DNA from: Fasciolopsis buskii
Lineage: Eukaryota; Platyhelminthes; Trematoda; Plagiorchiida; Fasciolidae
NCBI GenBank assembly: GCA_008360955.1
Contig: LUCM01011141.1
Span: 64,039 to 128,038 of the forward strand
DNA: 64,000 nucleotides
Direction: 5' to 3'
The notes under the pieces were generated by a model that made no database searches, was not told where the DNA came from, and worked only from the letters and a program-made list of their open reading frames with translations. Position numbers and translations under genes: made by a program. How positions within the stretch are numbered: position 1 is the first letter of the stretch; each line of letters begins with the position of its first letter. This document shows positions 23,431 through 37,098 of the stretch, piece after piece.

Positions 23431-23649
23431 TTCGAAAAATGAAATGACCGATCCAAGAGGTCAAAGAAACAGAGTAGATGACTGTTGTTTCCGTACCATT
23501 TTCTTAGCCTTCCCACCATCACCTTGATTTAGGATGATTTCAACTAATCGTACCTCGTCCGTTTGCATCCCAATCCTATCGAGAACCTCCGTTGGTGAGG
23601 TCGTACCTGGTTGTGGCAAGCACAGTGCAGTCCCGATCATTAGTCTGAC

Positions 23650-26500
23650 CAAATGAAAAAAGAATTCCTCGTGTGTGAAACCCTCAGTTACGTCCTTCAG
23701 ATTCAACTAAGTATCTTTGGAATTGCACGTGAGGATGCAACTCTGACTGATCCGCAGGTAGTTGGTTCCGTGTGCTGCAAGCAATCAAAGTCAGTGCCTA
23801 CGCTTCTTTGCGTTGGGAGACTGTACCTTGACGTGGTGTGGTGGATTGCGTGCCCCCATGACCCAAAGAGCAGTGAAGGATTGCTTGTCTGAATCCGAAG
23901 TTCCAACCTTCCCCTAAAGGTCAATGGGTAAAGGCGAGACGAATCAGTTGCCTGGGTTGAGCTGAACTGGCAACTCAGTGGGAAGTTGGGTGGAAGATTA
24001 ATTCATCCAAGTAGATGGGTTTCTACTGAGGCACTTCCAGCTGCCTTGCGGACAGACTCTCGTTGGAATCTATGGCTTTGGCTGAGAGCCTTAATCGTTC
24101 TAGTTAGCGGCCAGACTTCCTAGCAGTATACATCCAAAGACCTTCGTGAATAGTACAAACACACTGAATTCCATATTGCATCGGCGGTCGAGTAGGATAA
24201 TCCGGACCGCACTGTCCACTGCTTTGAGTACGAGGGGGTAGGGATAAGCATACGCCTGTCCCAAGTTTTCGAGCTCAATTTGCGCTCCACTGCCTTGTGG
24301 GTAAAATTTTTGGGTCAAAGACTCCGGTTAAGATTGCCGAAGAACAACGCCTTCTGGGGTTTTGGGCAGCCGCGACGTACCAATAGCCCGGACAAATCTA
24401 GCATCGGTTGTGCAGAGAATCTTTCTAATATCCGTCCTTCCGACGTAGGGACCATGCAAGTTGTCACGAGGAATTGCGGCTCGACGGACTTATGCGACGG
24501 CACCATCCGTGGAAAGTGAAGAAACAGTCTCCACGCATTACTCAAGCCTAAGTGTTCACTTAACTTAGCTGCCTTCAATATCCGCACGCCCAACCAAATG
24601 GGGCAACCAGCTTCTCTAGTCGGAACTCTTGAGACGTCTAAAATAGTATGTTGTGTCTCCGAAACGTGCGTGTCAGATCCCACCTCCATAATCACTGTCT
24701 GTAGCCCCGATACAACCTCATTTTCTTGCTTTACTCTTCGCGTGTCGAGTGATCCGGTGTCGAGCGCCCGCGGTCAGGATAGCGTCGGCTTCGCTCTGAA
24801 CGTGCGTGCTGAGCGTGAACTGTAAGGAAGGATTCCAATCAACAGTTATTTTTGCCCAGTTCGGTTGACTAGTTTTGTGCTTGTCAATAGCAATCCACTG
24901 AAGAGTCGTTAATTGTTCACTGTATCTGTGAATGTCTGCTGATTGCAGCTCCCCTGAGGCCAGACAAGAGTTCTACTGGGAGTTATTTCGATTACTTCAA
25001 GTGTGCATTCGGCGGACGTTTTGATCCCTGTTGATGATTTCAGCGCCTAACGACAGAACGGCAAATAGGAGGCCGATTTTCTGTTCCATCCGACCATACT
25101 GACAACGGAAAGCGTCTCACAAAAATTTGTTCTGACCACAGTCTGTTTCTGGCGAATACCATTTTTTGTCGTGAAAAGTAACATCGACTCACCTGGCGTC
25201 CCCTACTCCCTCGCCTTTACGGCGTTGTACTCAAGTCGATCACATTACAATCGGTGACCAGTGGCGTGGATCAATTGAGGATTGCCGTTCATTCTGGTCC
25301 ACACCCGTGGACTCAGACCATGCTTTAGTCTGAAATCGCTTTCGTTTGCGCCCAGTCGGTGGTCACACCAGTACAAAAGCAACTTGTCTGGCACAACTGA
25401 CTCCAGACTCCAATCACCAACTTCACTTCCAATGGGAACCCTGAATGCGGTTGTTGTTATAACAAACTGCCAGGGATTCGTGCGAACACTGAGAGCAGAT
25501 CAAAGAAGCTCGGCACTCAGCGGCAATTGCATCGCGGACTGCCTGTCATTTAAACCCCAGAAAAGATGGATATCTTCGTCTTCAGTGCGTCAGTTAAACG
25601 CTCGCATATTTATCCCCCCGGATGCAACATACAATGATACGCGAAGACCCCACAGAATTTATGTTACTAGAAGTTGGTGAAATGAAGGGAAGCAGTGATA
25701 GATGGGAATTTGTAAAGAAATGGAAGTGGTTGCGGCTGTCATAAGTAGTCGTAATCTTTACCGATTGCTTAGTACCACTGGTTCACGGAAGCCAAGCAGG
25801 GTGATTAAAGAATACCATGGTTCACTGATTCACTATCAGGGGCGTCTGCTAGAGCGCTTTTGGTGGCAATTTAGTTGGCCCACAGCCACGGTGGGCCTTG
25901 TATTTATGCCCGCAGTCGAAATCGCCATGGGGATGCCTTTATCCTCACTTTAGAATAGCGTCATTTATAGGATCTCAAACAATGAAATGGCCGATTTGTT
26001 GTATGCGGATGATCTTTTTCTTCTGAGCAAAAATCCCGGTGAGCTGCAGGTTTCCCTTGACCACCACAGGGCCAGTCTAATTATGTTCGGAATGCTCTTT
26101 GTACTTACAAAGTGCACAATCACTAGACTTATTTCAAGTCGAACTTTATTCTTGGTAGAGAGGAATAAAACAGAGTGAACAAGTTTTACTCTTCGGTAGG
26201 TTACGCCTCAATGGCCGATGATTTGTCTTCTCATCCACAAAAGGCTTGTTTTCTTTATACTACTTGTAGACCCTTGGAAGTGAGACGTAGGGTATTGGGA
26301 TATCGTGGTCAGTCAACAGGACAGGTACGGAATTTGAGTTGGTTAAATTGCTCGGGACATCTATTATGCTTGAACGCGTATCGACTGCTTTAGTATGAAC
26401 TTTGTTCCGAGGAACGTATTAGCTGGGAAATGGGTGAATGTAACCAGTCGATAAAGTGGTACAAAGGTATAGAAACCATGTCAAGGGTTCTAACGGGTCA
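23650..26500 (+). mobile_element. longest RTE-type LINE copy, 5' region to C-terminus, internally deleted
   Basis: After a 5' region (23650-24540) the endonuclease starts near 24598: KIVCCVSETCVSDP fits the 'DVCCVSETR.QD' block, followed by LRVSSDPVSSARG. CSDHSLFLANT and a TWRPLLP block near 25100-25200 fit the endonuclease centre, and the linker reads NLYRLLSTTGSRKPS near 25760. An RT segment at 26000 keeps an intact LLYADDLFLLS catalytic box, and the C-terminal block VRRRVLGYRG...WLNCSGHLL lies near 26280-26360. Most RT blocks between linker and YADD are absent, so the copy has an internal deletion besides several frameshifts. Confidence 0.75.
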
Positions 26501-29500
26501 TTATTAACAAGCTCTCTATTAGGTGGCTTAGTTTATCAAATTAATTGAGGACAGGGAGTTTGAGAATCTCATTTTTACCACTGACAGTGTTTTCGCTGGT
26601 TAAAACTGGTGCAATTCAGCAAAGATTAGCTTTTAAATCAAGGCACGCAGGCTTCTTCGAACCCCGGTGGATGCATGCAACCATCCATTGATACACACAT
26701 CCAGTCACCTGCAGAAAAATTTCAATCCCAACGCAGCATGTCTGATAAATCGTTGAACGGAGTGGACCGAAACAAACGTTCACACACCGATACCCATAAA
26801 TGTATTTAGTACAGGATATTATCACTCCACTGAACCACATATCAACATAGGGACAAAGTAACCTGTTCGACTCACGATGTGGTGTATGTGGTGACAAGAA
26901 TGCATACAAAAGTAATATGGGCCTTTAGAATGCTAGCGTGAAGTCGTCAGTTCACCTGCTCCTGCATACACAACATTGTAGTTCCTTTTGTTTCCGAGAC
27001 TCCTAGTTATGTTTTGACAGCATGTGCACTTACCAACTGATTAACACAAGAAAGATGAACGGGAAACTTAAAGTTTGAACTATTTGGTGTGGGGTTTACC
27101 TACCGATCAGCAAGCGCTTGGGCCCTCAAGCCATGAAGGCTTCTCGTCACTCGCATTTAAGCCGATTCAGCGGCCACCGTGGGAACACTTATTCCAAGTC
27201 CAACAAATGACTCGATGCTGGTTGTGAGTAAAATCAATTGGAATAGAATAGCGACCGCTTGTATGTCTGTGTGTATTCATCTGGGTTCTAAGGGCCTGAT
27301 TTGAATCTGCAGCAATTAAGTGTTAGTTCCGTGCAGGTTCCGGAAGTTTTTTGCCACCGATAACGCTGCCAACAATAAACCTATAATTTCGGCTTTTTCA
27401 CCTTTGTCATTTCCCAGTCTTTAGTGGAGTTGGTTGGATTCCTTAGACCCTATTTAGTTGAATGTTGCATTCAGTAATGTTCTTGTGTTCGCAAATTCTA
27501 TTTTATTCAGTTCTTTTCCGATATTTTCTTTCCCGTTTATTAGGATCTATGAAGTTGCAAGTAAAACGAGATCTTAGACCAAGGTTACATGAAAATAGCG
27601 CACTTGCCTGAATCTAACGTGGATTGTATTAATTATTTGTCATTTATAAGGCAGTTAAAACCTGGATCGCAAAAGATACACGACGCGTGGGGAATTTGGC
27701 GAGACGGAGGACGCTGCTTGACTGAACGGATGACTCTCATGATCGAAGAAGAGTAATTGGAACGTCTGTTTTTCTAACCTCAGCAAATCCAAACGGACGG
27801 ACTGAACTTTGGGTAGGAAATCCAGCTCATTTACCATCTGCTTGGCGCACTCTGTTCTTTTAATGCTGGTGTCCATTAATACTCTTGAAACTGGTCGCTT
27901 CAACATGCGCATATACAATGAGATTAAGAGTGAAGCATTAATGCCCATCGAGGACCGCAGTGAGTAATCAACTTGACCTCAACTTGAGAGCCTGACCTGA
28001 ACTACACGGGCCAGTCGACTGGGTAAAGTTCCCATCTTTTTCCCATATCATCAATCGATCACGTCGAACAATCCTCGAGCCGCTGCCTGCTTCGAAGAAG
28101 AGCATATAGCGAGAAAGGCGTTTTGATGAGATCTTTTGCAGCGCTATTAAGGAAATAACAATTTTTTAAAGCATTTCGGACTGCCTCCATAGGCGCTGAA
28201 TAGCCAAAATGATGTGAAAAGATCAAATAGAGCGATAAATAGTCGATTCACAACGGTTCCCCAGTTAAACCATGACGCAAATTGTTCCCAAATTAGTACA
28301 GTCTCTAACTAGCCCCGATTTACACCCAGAAAGGTTTTCTTATAAAAAGCGGATAATTACAAGAGTAATTATATCTCCTGTAAGTTTCTGGCGAATAAAT
28401 TGTGGCAAATCTGCGCGCAATCCGCACGTTACTGGTGGGCAATTGCTGACTGCAACGAAGTATTACGTTGCTGAGTGGAACGCAGAGAAAGCACAGATTG
28501 CAAAATGCAAGCGTTTCTTGTAATCTCAATCACATGTAAATTATGTTAATTAGCGTTAGGAGCAGACAAGGAGCAATTTAATTCGAAACTAACGGTATTG
28601 ACAAATTCGTCTCACTCTGACGTCTATTGACATGTTTTACGTGATCGATTGAGAATTCTGGAGGAAACGCTTGCATCTAACAACCTGTATATTCTACCCG
28701 CCCCACTAAAGTTGATCGAGGAGACTATCTCAAGTTTATTGTGTTACTGTCAACCATTCAGTGCAGGGGATAAATTCTCCTGTTTACAGCTTGCTGTGTT
28801 ACGACAAGTTATACTGAGATATCTTTTCTCAAAATTACTTCTTTGAAATTACGAAGAACTAAGCCGCTTTTGAGCAAAACCATTTATTGGCATACTGAGT
28901 CGTGCGAACATGTATTCGAGCATTTGTACATTTTATTGTGCGTTTTTCATTTTCGTATTAGAGTAATAAAGGTGGTGATCGAAAATTGTCTCGCGTAGGT
29001 TCCCTGATAAAATTAAGTTAAATTTCTAAGGGATTTTAATGCTTGCGATGTACCACGGACCCTACAGAACAACAACGATTCAATGATCTTTCTTCAGACA
29101 CAAGTATATGGGGACAAAGGGAGCTTGACTTTGTAAGGCGATTAGCATTAATTCCTGCTCCCACCTTGCCTTCTGTTATTTCCAAAGTGTAAGTGAGATC
29201 GTCGTATTGTTTAATACACGTTATGTGAGCTGACAGTAAAGGCTCAAGAAATTCAAACTGATTTAGGCAGCATTAACTGACAAAAACTTCTCAATGACGT
29301 GCTCGGCTAACATACAACAGAGACGAGTGCCCACTATTATCACGATCAAACATGTTTATTCTTGCGCATATATAAGCCCATTTTCCATTAGGCTAGGAAA
29401 CTGACAATATTTTAAACCATACTGGTTCGTTAGAAAATTTGGAGACGTGAATCAGACGCGTGAATCTTCAAATGTGAACAGTCTACTGCGTCGAAAGGAT

Positions 29501-32500
29501 CTGAAACCACATTCGGAAGCCATTTACGGCCTAGGCTCTACAAGAGATGGGCTATGAGGGTGTGTTTACCTGATTTCTCATAAGTAAGAACTCCGCCTCA
29601 CCCGACGAACGGCTACCTAAACGCGCCCATCAACATTTCTGGGGAATTGCCTTATGGCAACGTGAGGATGAATGAGTCCTACTGTGCAAATGTACCTACT
29701 AAAATCCGTAAATAAGTTGAACCTAGCACAACGTCTCTCGGGATTTTTTGCATTTTGATGCTACGGAGTGAAGACTGTTCCTATTTGGGTGGCTAAAATT
29801 CAGCTTGTTTCCACCAACTGAAAACCATAAATGTGACTGCTCCGCCGGCAGATGACGGAAAACCCGGTACCCGATTTCCTAATTTAGTGTCAGTATCGCC
29901 TTAGGTCTAAGGTTCCAGTAAATTCGTTTTTCCAATGGAGCAATTCTCGAAAGCAAGTATGTTTACAGTTGGGGCAAAAGATGCTTGCTCAAGACCATTG
30001 CTCCGAAGGTTGAAAAACGAACCAAAAATTTCGAACCCATTGTTACTGTGAGCATCGTTTTCTTAACGATGCTGGAAACGCTGGTCTGTTGTTCGTTTCA
30101 GTGCTTCAGACAGAAAATTTAAGTATCATAGAATCCAGCATGAAATTGGTTTGATGAACCTTTTCTATGCGTGGATTGGTTTTAAATCCTCAAACAGATA
30201 GACTTTTGAAACTAGTTTTTTTAATCCCCATTTAAACGTGATTCGGATTTTTAATCATTTTAACATGTTTCAATCAGCTTTTTGTCACTTGACTCGCGAG
30301 GTTTTTGAAAATCCGAATTATCGCTGACCTGAGACTTCGGAGCATCGTTAACTGCGCTCGGTACTTTGATAAGGTAATCCCAAATCTAATCGTAAAGCAC
30401 TCCTCATAGTAGGTTTCTAGACTAAGAATCGACGAAAAATTCCTCCCCTCTAAGAAATAAAGCAAAATGTGATGTTAAAGCTCAGATTCTGCCACGACAA
30501 AGCATATTTGCCAAGTGTTACACCTCTCGGCTACAAATCATACTGTTTACTACACTGTCTGTTCTGTGAAAGCAAAAGGCCTACATATGAATAACTGCGG
30601 CATACATACCTAACGTAGTTTATTTGTGTATGTCAATGGAAATACAACCATTCTTGACCCAACCTGTTTTTTATCAGTGCTACTGGAAACCCCATAAGAA
30701 ATTGTGGCATTTATTACCTCGGAATAACTGAATCAAATGAATTAATAATTCGATATGTTGGTTCACGGAAGATTTCCCGGACATCGTGCTGGAACCGAGT
30801 TCGGCTAAAAGATTATCCATAAAAGCGGTTTATAGATATATATATGTACGTAACCCATCGTTTTCGGAAAAATGATAGAAATTCAGACGTTCCCATTACC
30901 GCAGATCAGCTTTCTCGAGATCGGTTTGCAGTCAAGATTTGCACCGAATTCAGCACGAGGTAATTATTTCATTGGTAGTGAAAAATTGCTAACCTGTACG
31001 AAGACGTTGCTACGTGCTTTTATTCTGGTGACAACAGCAAAGTACAGATAGAAAGAGCACTGGAATCAACAGTTTCCCATGAACAGCCTCAGTGGAACCA
31101 TGCAGAACTGTCATCGTAAATTTTCCACAACCAGTAACAAGTAAATTAATGATATGTGCCAACTGGTTCCTCATGGACAAGGAAGTCGAATCGCTACTGA
31201 TTAGGATAATATCTTGCTTGTCCTTAAAAATATTTTACCACCGGTGAGGAGACGGTCACCTTCGGGCAGTAATTAGCTGCAAATTTAAAATAAAAGTAGC
31301 TGATCGTTAATATTATAGAAAAGCAAACCGTAGAATGTACAAGCACTTGATGGAAAAAATTAAATGAAGATCAGGATCCGAAGTCGTTCCAAGTAACTGG
31401 TTGTCTAAAGGGTACGTAGAATACCAAAAAAACTATTCCTAAGGCTAAGTGAAAAAACTTTGGGGGAATTAAAAGTGAAAACGTCCCTTCATAATCACGC
31501 GATGTTTTGTCGTTCAGTAAGTAGATTATCAAGGTACCATTCACCCGAGATAAAAACATAAACGAATGATGTATTTGCCCATGTTTCTAGGAGAACTACT
31601 GGCACATCAGTGTCGCAAGCGAGAAGGAAAACCACAAGCACGGAATTCCATAGAAATTTGAAAATCAGAATCGCGGTTCAGCTCTGCATAATTTGTGTTT
31701 TGACGGCTTTCGCTGAATTTCATCGCGCCGTATACAACGCTGCCAGCCGAGTGAATCTTCACAACCCAGTGTAAGAAACCCAGCGTACTCACTACGGAAC
31801 CACGTTAATGCGATCAGGGTTTTTTCTATCTCCCTCCTCCGTCATCACATGCTCCCCGTTGCTGGTCTTGAAAACATTCGAGGTAATTTTGCACCAAATT
31901 ACCCTTTTCAGCATATTCCTTGGAGCTTTTGCGTTCGATTTATGAATCTGTTTCGAGCATCGAATAGTTCGCGTCTGACCTCATCAGTGCCAGCCCACTG
32001 GCTTCTCAACAAATTTCCTCCGTATTTGCCTTAAGAAAGGTAAGGAACACGAAACCATTACGAGGTAAATAAGGTCTGTTAGTTCTGTAGTTTCAAACCA
32101 AAACGCTCTGGATGATAATATAGATGAATAGACTTACTTCTTCATCAGACAAAGACGGAAACATGTCGGCTCTTTAAATAAATTTGCAAACCGACAAGAA
32201 ACTGCTATTCGGTAGAGATCAGCCACATCTAAATCGGCCTGTGTATCGATGTCGGTGTCGGCTAGTCAATGTGATAAGCTAATTGTCTGCTAATTTCTTT
32301 GTTTTCATGATCTTATTCCAGATAGGAAACTTTGGACTGCCTTGTTACCCACAGTCCTCTGAAGCTGCCTGACATTAGTAAACTGGGAATATCAGACAGT
32401 TTAAATGTGGACATCGTGGGTTTCAATCTTTTCATTACCGTTCATGGCAATGCTTGCCGAACAGAGCTGCGTACTACCCAGCGCCTCCCCATATTGCGGA

Positions 32501-33499
32501 CAGACTAACAGATACTATTTTGATGGCTAACTGTTAATAAGGTGAGACCATAATTACTCAATCGGTTGGCATGCAGAGACAGCAAAAAGGCCGCGATGAG
32601 TTTTTGCGTGACGAGCGTTCTTACCATAGAATAACCCAAAAGTCCGTTTGTGGCTCTGTTACTTGGCGATTTTGGACTGCCAGTCAATAATGCTACTGCT
32701 TCTTGTCTATCACTAAGATACTGTACATGGGCAGGGTTGTATGAGCAGAATCTCTCAGCCACACGTTACTGGAACCCTCCAGCATGTGAGTCTCTTAATC
32801 TGAATCAATTCAAAATTGTATGAATTGGACTAACAGTCACCGTCTCCCAACAGTTTATGAGTTCCACGTTCCACCCTGTTGTCTTGCCAGTCAGTCATTA
32901 TGGCCAAAAGCTCCTGATGGGGCCTTCCAAGACGGCATCCTACCTCAGCTTCGACAGCCTGTAGTGTAAAGCTTACAGAGGAACCTTGGCTTCGTTGGAC
33001 AAATGATAACGCAGAGGTGTCTGAAACCTCTGATGTGCGTTTAACCGTACACTTTCATTTTCTTCTCCTTTTTGAACTGCTTTCCTCTTAGCCAAGGTTT
33101 CAGCAGTAACATATCTGCAATCAGATTTGTGCAAAATACATACAGTAAAGCTATACTGTCGATCACTTTCTCAATCGAATGCTAATTAGTGTCCATTTGG
33201 CTTCCTTCCCGCAAAGCCATTTAGAGTCTGGTTATTCACCACGGAGTCCTACACAGTCTTTATTCAAGAACACTGTTTGGTTCAATTTTCATTCCCGAAA
33301 TTACTGGCCACAGCTACACTGGAATTAATCGGGGTGGATTAGAGAATAATTGCACCAACTTGAACCCAGCCACTGAGTATAAATAAGTGCACCCTTACTA
33401 GCAGCGACACGGAAATTAGTAAGATATTATGGCAACAGCCGAGTGAGCTCAGTAAGCATGTGGCCCCGCATGGACTAAAGCATATCAGTTGTATCCCGA
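26501..33499. other. 7-kb intergenic or intronic desert
   Basis: No recognised gene, RNA or retroelement domain. Open frames are short (mostly 60-97 codons), overlap on both strands and lack domain signatures. The 27655-27948 minus frame has a PVSRVLMDTSIK segment that faintly recalls a retroelement protease, which is not enough to call. Very divergent exons or old repeats could be missed. Confidence 0.4.
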
Positions 33500-33540
33500 A
33501 CCGATAGTACAAGTTAACTGAGTACAAGTTAACTATCGGT
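33500..33540. repeat. nested inverted and direct repeat
   Basis: The 13-mer GTACAAGTTAACT occurs twice in direct order (33507-33519 and 33522-33534), separated by two bases. The pair is enclosed by 9-bp inverted arms ACCGATAGT (33500-33508) and ACTATCGGT (33532-33540). Confidence 0.9.
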
Positions 33541-35290
33541 GTGCTTCCGGTGTATCAGTTCTGTTTAGGAACTTTATTAGTACAAGAACAAGAAATGTTA
33601 CGAAAGGATTTGCCAATAAACTTTCGGAATTTTTAAGCACGGTCGAGGAGACGACACGAAGGCTAAGTTCAACCTCCCGATGATGTTTATGCTTTTACCC
33701 ATACTCGCAAGATACATTCGGGACCTAATGACCGTTGATCGGTCTGCCCACTGACGTACAGGTAATGGAAACAAGAAAGAGATAGGTTTGGTTTAAATTA
33801 CTATCCTTTTTGATCGGTTATGAGTGGGACATAACCATGAATTCATGTTACTAACATTATGTTGGTTCAAACAATTCCAAACCAATGACGATATTGATAT
33901 TACTATAAAATACCCACCTGATAATTTAATACAAGACAGATTAGATATCAGCATGCTGAACATGTTTTCTAACAGTTCGCAACTACTGTGAAAAACGGTA
34001 CCGGATTTTCTACGAACAGCATTCTCACAAAGCTGGAAATAATTGCTTCACGCCTATCACAATTCAGTTAAGCAGTAGACCGTCCACTGAAAAAACGAAC
34101 CTGTAGATTCGACAGAGTTGAGATAAACGGTTCCACCTGGACCGACATTTTATACGAGCGCACTATAATGATGCGCTAGGATACTTGGAGCTAACCCTGA
34201 AGATTCCAATTAATAGGTCAATCGGACGGAAAAAAAGAAATTCAATAGGTCGCTGTTGTCCTTATCAAGAACCAAAAAAGGAACTGAAGCCTTTGAGAAG
34301 TGGTAAAAATTTTCTAACCAAGCGAAGCAGAATGACTTCAAATAAACGAAGAGCGTCTTTGCATTTATTTTGCGACGTTGAAATTACGAACCCTTGCCGT
34401 GATCTTTAGACAACTTCAAAGAGTCCATGATCCGACATCATGCACGCACCCAAGCATAATGTCAGCATGTGATTCAATCTGGTGATCAATCACTTTTTTC
34501 AGTGTATCGGTTTTGAAATTCCACGAAATAACTCGTTTATCGCATTCCACGCATTGAGAAGGAGAGAGAAACATAACTGACAACGGGTAAGCAGCGAAAT
34601 GAAACGGAACATTTGGTTTACCAAGAGCTAGATACGGTCGGGCCACGGAAACAGGATAGTTGGGAAAAAGCTAGCGGTTTGGTTTGGTTTTACCGACCCA
34701 AAACGTCTTTTTGAAGTGAACTTTGATTTTTGAACTTCTATGACACCCGAGAGAGCGACTAGGTTGCAGTTTCAAAGAAACGTGGGGCGCTACCGTATTT
34801 CCATCTAATATTGCTGTCCTAACTATTTCCGGATAAATTCAAGCCCCAATTTAGCGTAGAAAAAGAAACAACAGGTTTTCCGCAAAGTGTGAAAATTTTG
34901 TCAGTTCAATTTGGACAAGCAAAGTCGAAGATGTACAAAATCATCAAAAAGAAAAGTTGTGGTTAGTTTTCAATATCCACCTGGGCCAACGGCACTCGTA
35001 ATGGCTGCGATATCAGCAATCCACGAAGACTTTAATGATCGCAGGTATTAATCACTAGCTGGGCTGTTTCCTTAGGTACTCACACACTTCCCAAATGCGT
35101 GAATAATTCATAATCTAGAATAATTCAAATAAACAGCCTAATTTAGTTAGTCCAGCTAAAGGAGTGACGGTTGACCAGATTAATTGTATTTAAATGCCTG
35201 TTAATTCGATCCACTTTTCAGGCTACCTAAGGCGCTGTGATCCTGAAAGACGGCTGAGAGAAGCACTGAATCGACTGAAAGATAGTTCGC
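33541..35290. other. intergenic, no gene recognised
   Basis: AT-rich, with short open frames at 34185-34409 (+, Lys/Arg-rich) and 34416-34646 (-) that show no domain. Confidence 0.35.
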
Positions 35291-35291
35291 G

Positions 35292-35324
<33 letters not shown>
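35291..35324. repeat. compound (TA)n(GA)n microsatellite
   Basis: About nine TA units pass directly into about eight GA units. It is followed at 35355-35400 by a gtgacgtttcgat...gttgtcaaacg segment recalling the gaaacgtt tail of the fold-back repeat at 6.3 kb. Confidence 0.9.
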
Positions 35325-35454
35325 TTGAGAAGGCGTACACTGAGTTGATACGTTTATCGTGACGTTTCGATCCAAACTAGAACTCGTTGTCAAACGTGAA
35401 TGAGTGATTCACTCATTTTGATTGCTTCAGATGTTTTTAAGGGGGACTGGTGCT

Positions 35455-36560
35455 ACAAATAGGCCCTAAATCATTCGCACCACTGACCAAGATTCCGAAC
35501 CATATATCCCAGTGTCTCCAACCAAAAACAATTCTCAGCTTTCGGACTCCAACCAGGAAAGCAGGAAGCACCAATCAAGGCCAAAACTGGAGCCAATCTC
35601 ATAAGTTTAATCCAATTAATAGCTTCACTGCCACACCGCCACACCACCTCTTCTAGCTTTGCCCAACACGTGCAACAAAAGCGCGAAAAGGTAGACAATG
35701 GATAGGCATACACCGAAGGCCATGTACACAGATCACCTCAATCAGAGGACGACTGTCTGCACCCAACACACGACCACGCACCTCGTCATTGCCCAACCCC
35801 ATGTTCCCATCAGACACAAGCAATGCATCGGCCATCCGCTTTCAAAAACAGAAAGTCGCGTCTCGCAACCGTAAAGGACACTACGAACTGTAGCATTGTA
35901 CACCATCTCCCCTCCCTTGAGAGAAAGCAGGATGTCATGGCGGCGCCACAAGTGTCGAACGTTCGCAAAAGCTGCCCAGGGTTTAGGAATTCGTGACATT
36001 ACCTCTTCCCCCAGGTGTGATCAGACTCCTGAGGTACTTGAGGCCATTGACTACCTGCAAACGATCATCACGAAGGGTTAGTTCGGGCGCTGGCTCCTGC
36101 AAGTTTTGAAGAAGTACCCTACACAACGTATAAGAATACCTCAATCGCCAAGCAGTCTAACGCACGTTGAAGCGTCTATGAATCGCCGCTCAGCAAAGGC
36201 GATATCATCGGCATACTCTAAGGTAAAAAATCTGTCCCTTGGGTGGAATTCAACTACCTTGTCTAAAAGACCAGATAAGACCTGCAGAAAATCATTTACG
36301 ACAAAGTTGAGGGTGAAGATTTGGTCGACACATCCACAACCAGAACAAAACCCGGCATGTTGCTCACGAGTTTGCCTTCCACGTATGTTGTACAGAATGC
36401 GAAGAATGACGGACGAAAGCAGCTTTGACAGTATTCGGACCAGGCTAATCCCCCTATGTTTATCGCAGTCACTACGCAAGCCAGCAGAATGCAATATAAT
36501 ATTGATGAGCGACCAGTGTAGTTTGCTGTTATGGTCGACGACCATTCCGAGGTTTTTCGA
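35455..36560 (-). mobile_element. RTE-type LINE remnant, RT and C-terminus, internally deleted
   Basis: On the minus strand, CDKHRGISLVRILSKLLSS and HAGFCSGCGCVDQIFTL match the RT blocks NHRGISL and AGFRPGRGC.DQIFTL. FFTLEYADDIAFAE keeps the YADD box. RHLWRRHDILLSLKG, NATVRSVLYGCETRL and, at the end, CFPGWSPK, FWLETLGYMVRNLGQW complete the C-terminus. The interval between DQIFTL and YADD is shorter than in complete copies, so there is an internal deletion. Stops and frameshifts show it is inactive. Confidence 0.85.
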
Positions 36561-36639
36561 GCCGCAGATTTCATTTCTGCTACCAATTTTCCAAAAGAAT
36601 CTATCCTTTTCTCAATATTTTCAAATTGACGTTATTTTG

Positions 36640-37098
36640 AATATTGCGCGGTTGAATATTTTTATGTCCGCGAAAAGACTCATAAAAGCCCGTTCTGTGA
36701 TTGGCCACTCCATCGATCAAGGCCACCCAACAAAACTATATAAACGATAGAGCTCACTTGAATTCTGACTTGTGTTGGTGGGTCACCAATAAACGCGTGG
36801 CAGTACTCTGTGTTCGTCTTCTTTCTTCCGCCAGCGAGCTGGGCTAGCCGTTCGTATTTCGCGCCACTTATTGTTCCGTGTGGCTGCTCATTCAAAGGAG
36901 CAGCAGATCTGTCCCATTCGTTGTGCGACTACGTGCTTTGAGTCTCTAGCCCGAACTTTTGGTATCTCCAACCTCTGTGTGTGTGTTCGTGTCCTACTAG
37001 ACTACAGGCTGTGTGCTCCTGTGATATCGTGCGCTGCGAGTGCTTGTGTCTTGTGCTTCAGGGTGTGCATAGACCAACCAAACTCGGCAACATAACAT
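36640..37098 (+). promoter_or_regulatory. possible solo LTR or pol II promoter block
   Basis: In plus orientation there is a CCAAT-type element on the opposite strand (GATTGG, ~36701), a TATA box (TATATAAAC, ~36738), and an AATAAA signal (~36790), then a G/T-rich transcribed-looking stretch ending in CATAACA (~37098). Promoter and poly(A) signal about 50 bp apart is LTR-like. No second LTR, primer-binding site or target duplication was found, so a cellular promoter or chance is possible. Confidence 0.25.

Noticed and set aside
26500..33500. Many 60-97 codon open frames on both strands
   Set aside because: They overlap on opposite strands, lack domains and have the length expected by chance in this much non-coding DNA.
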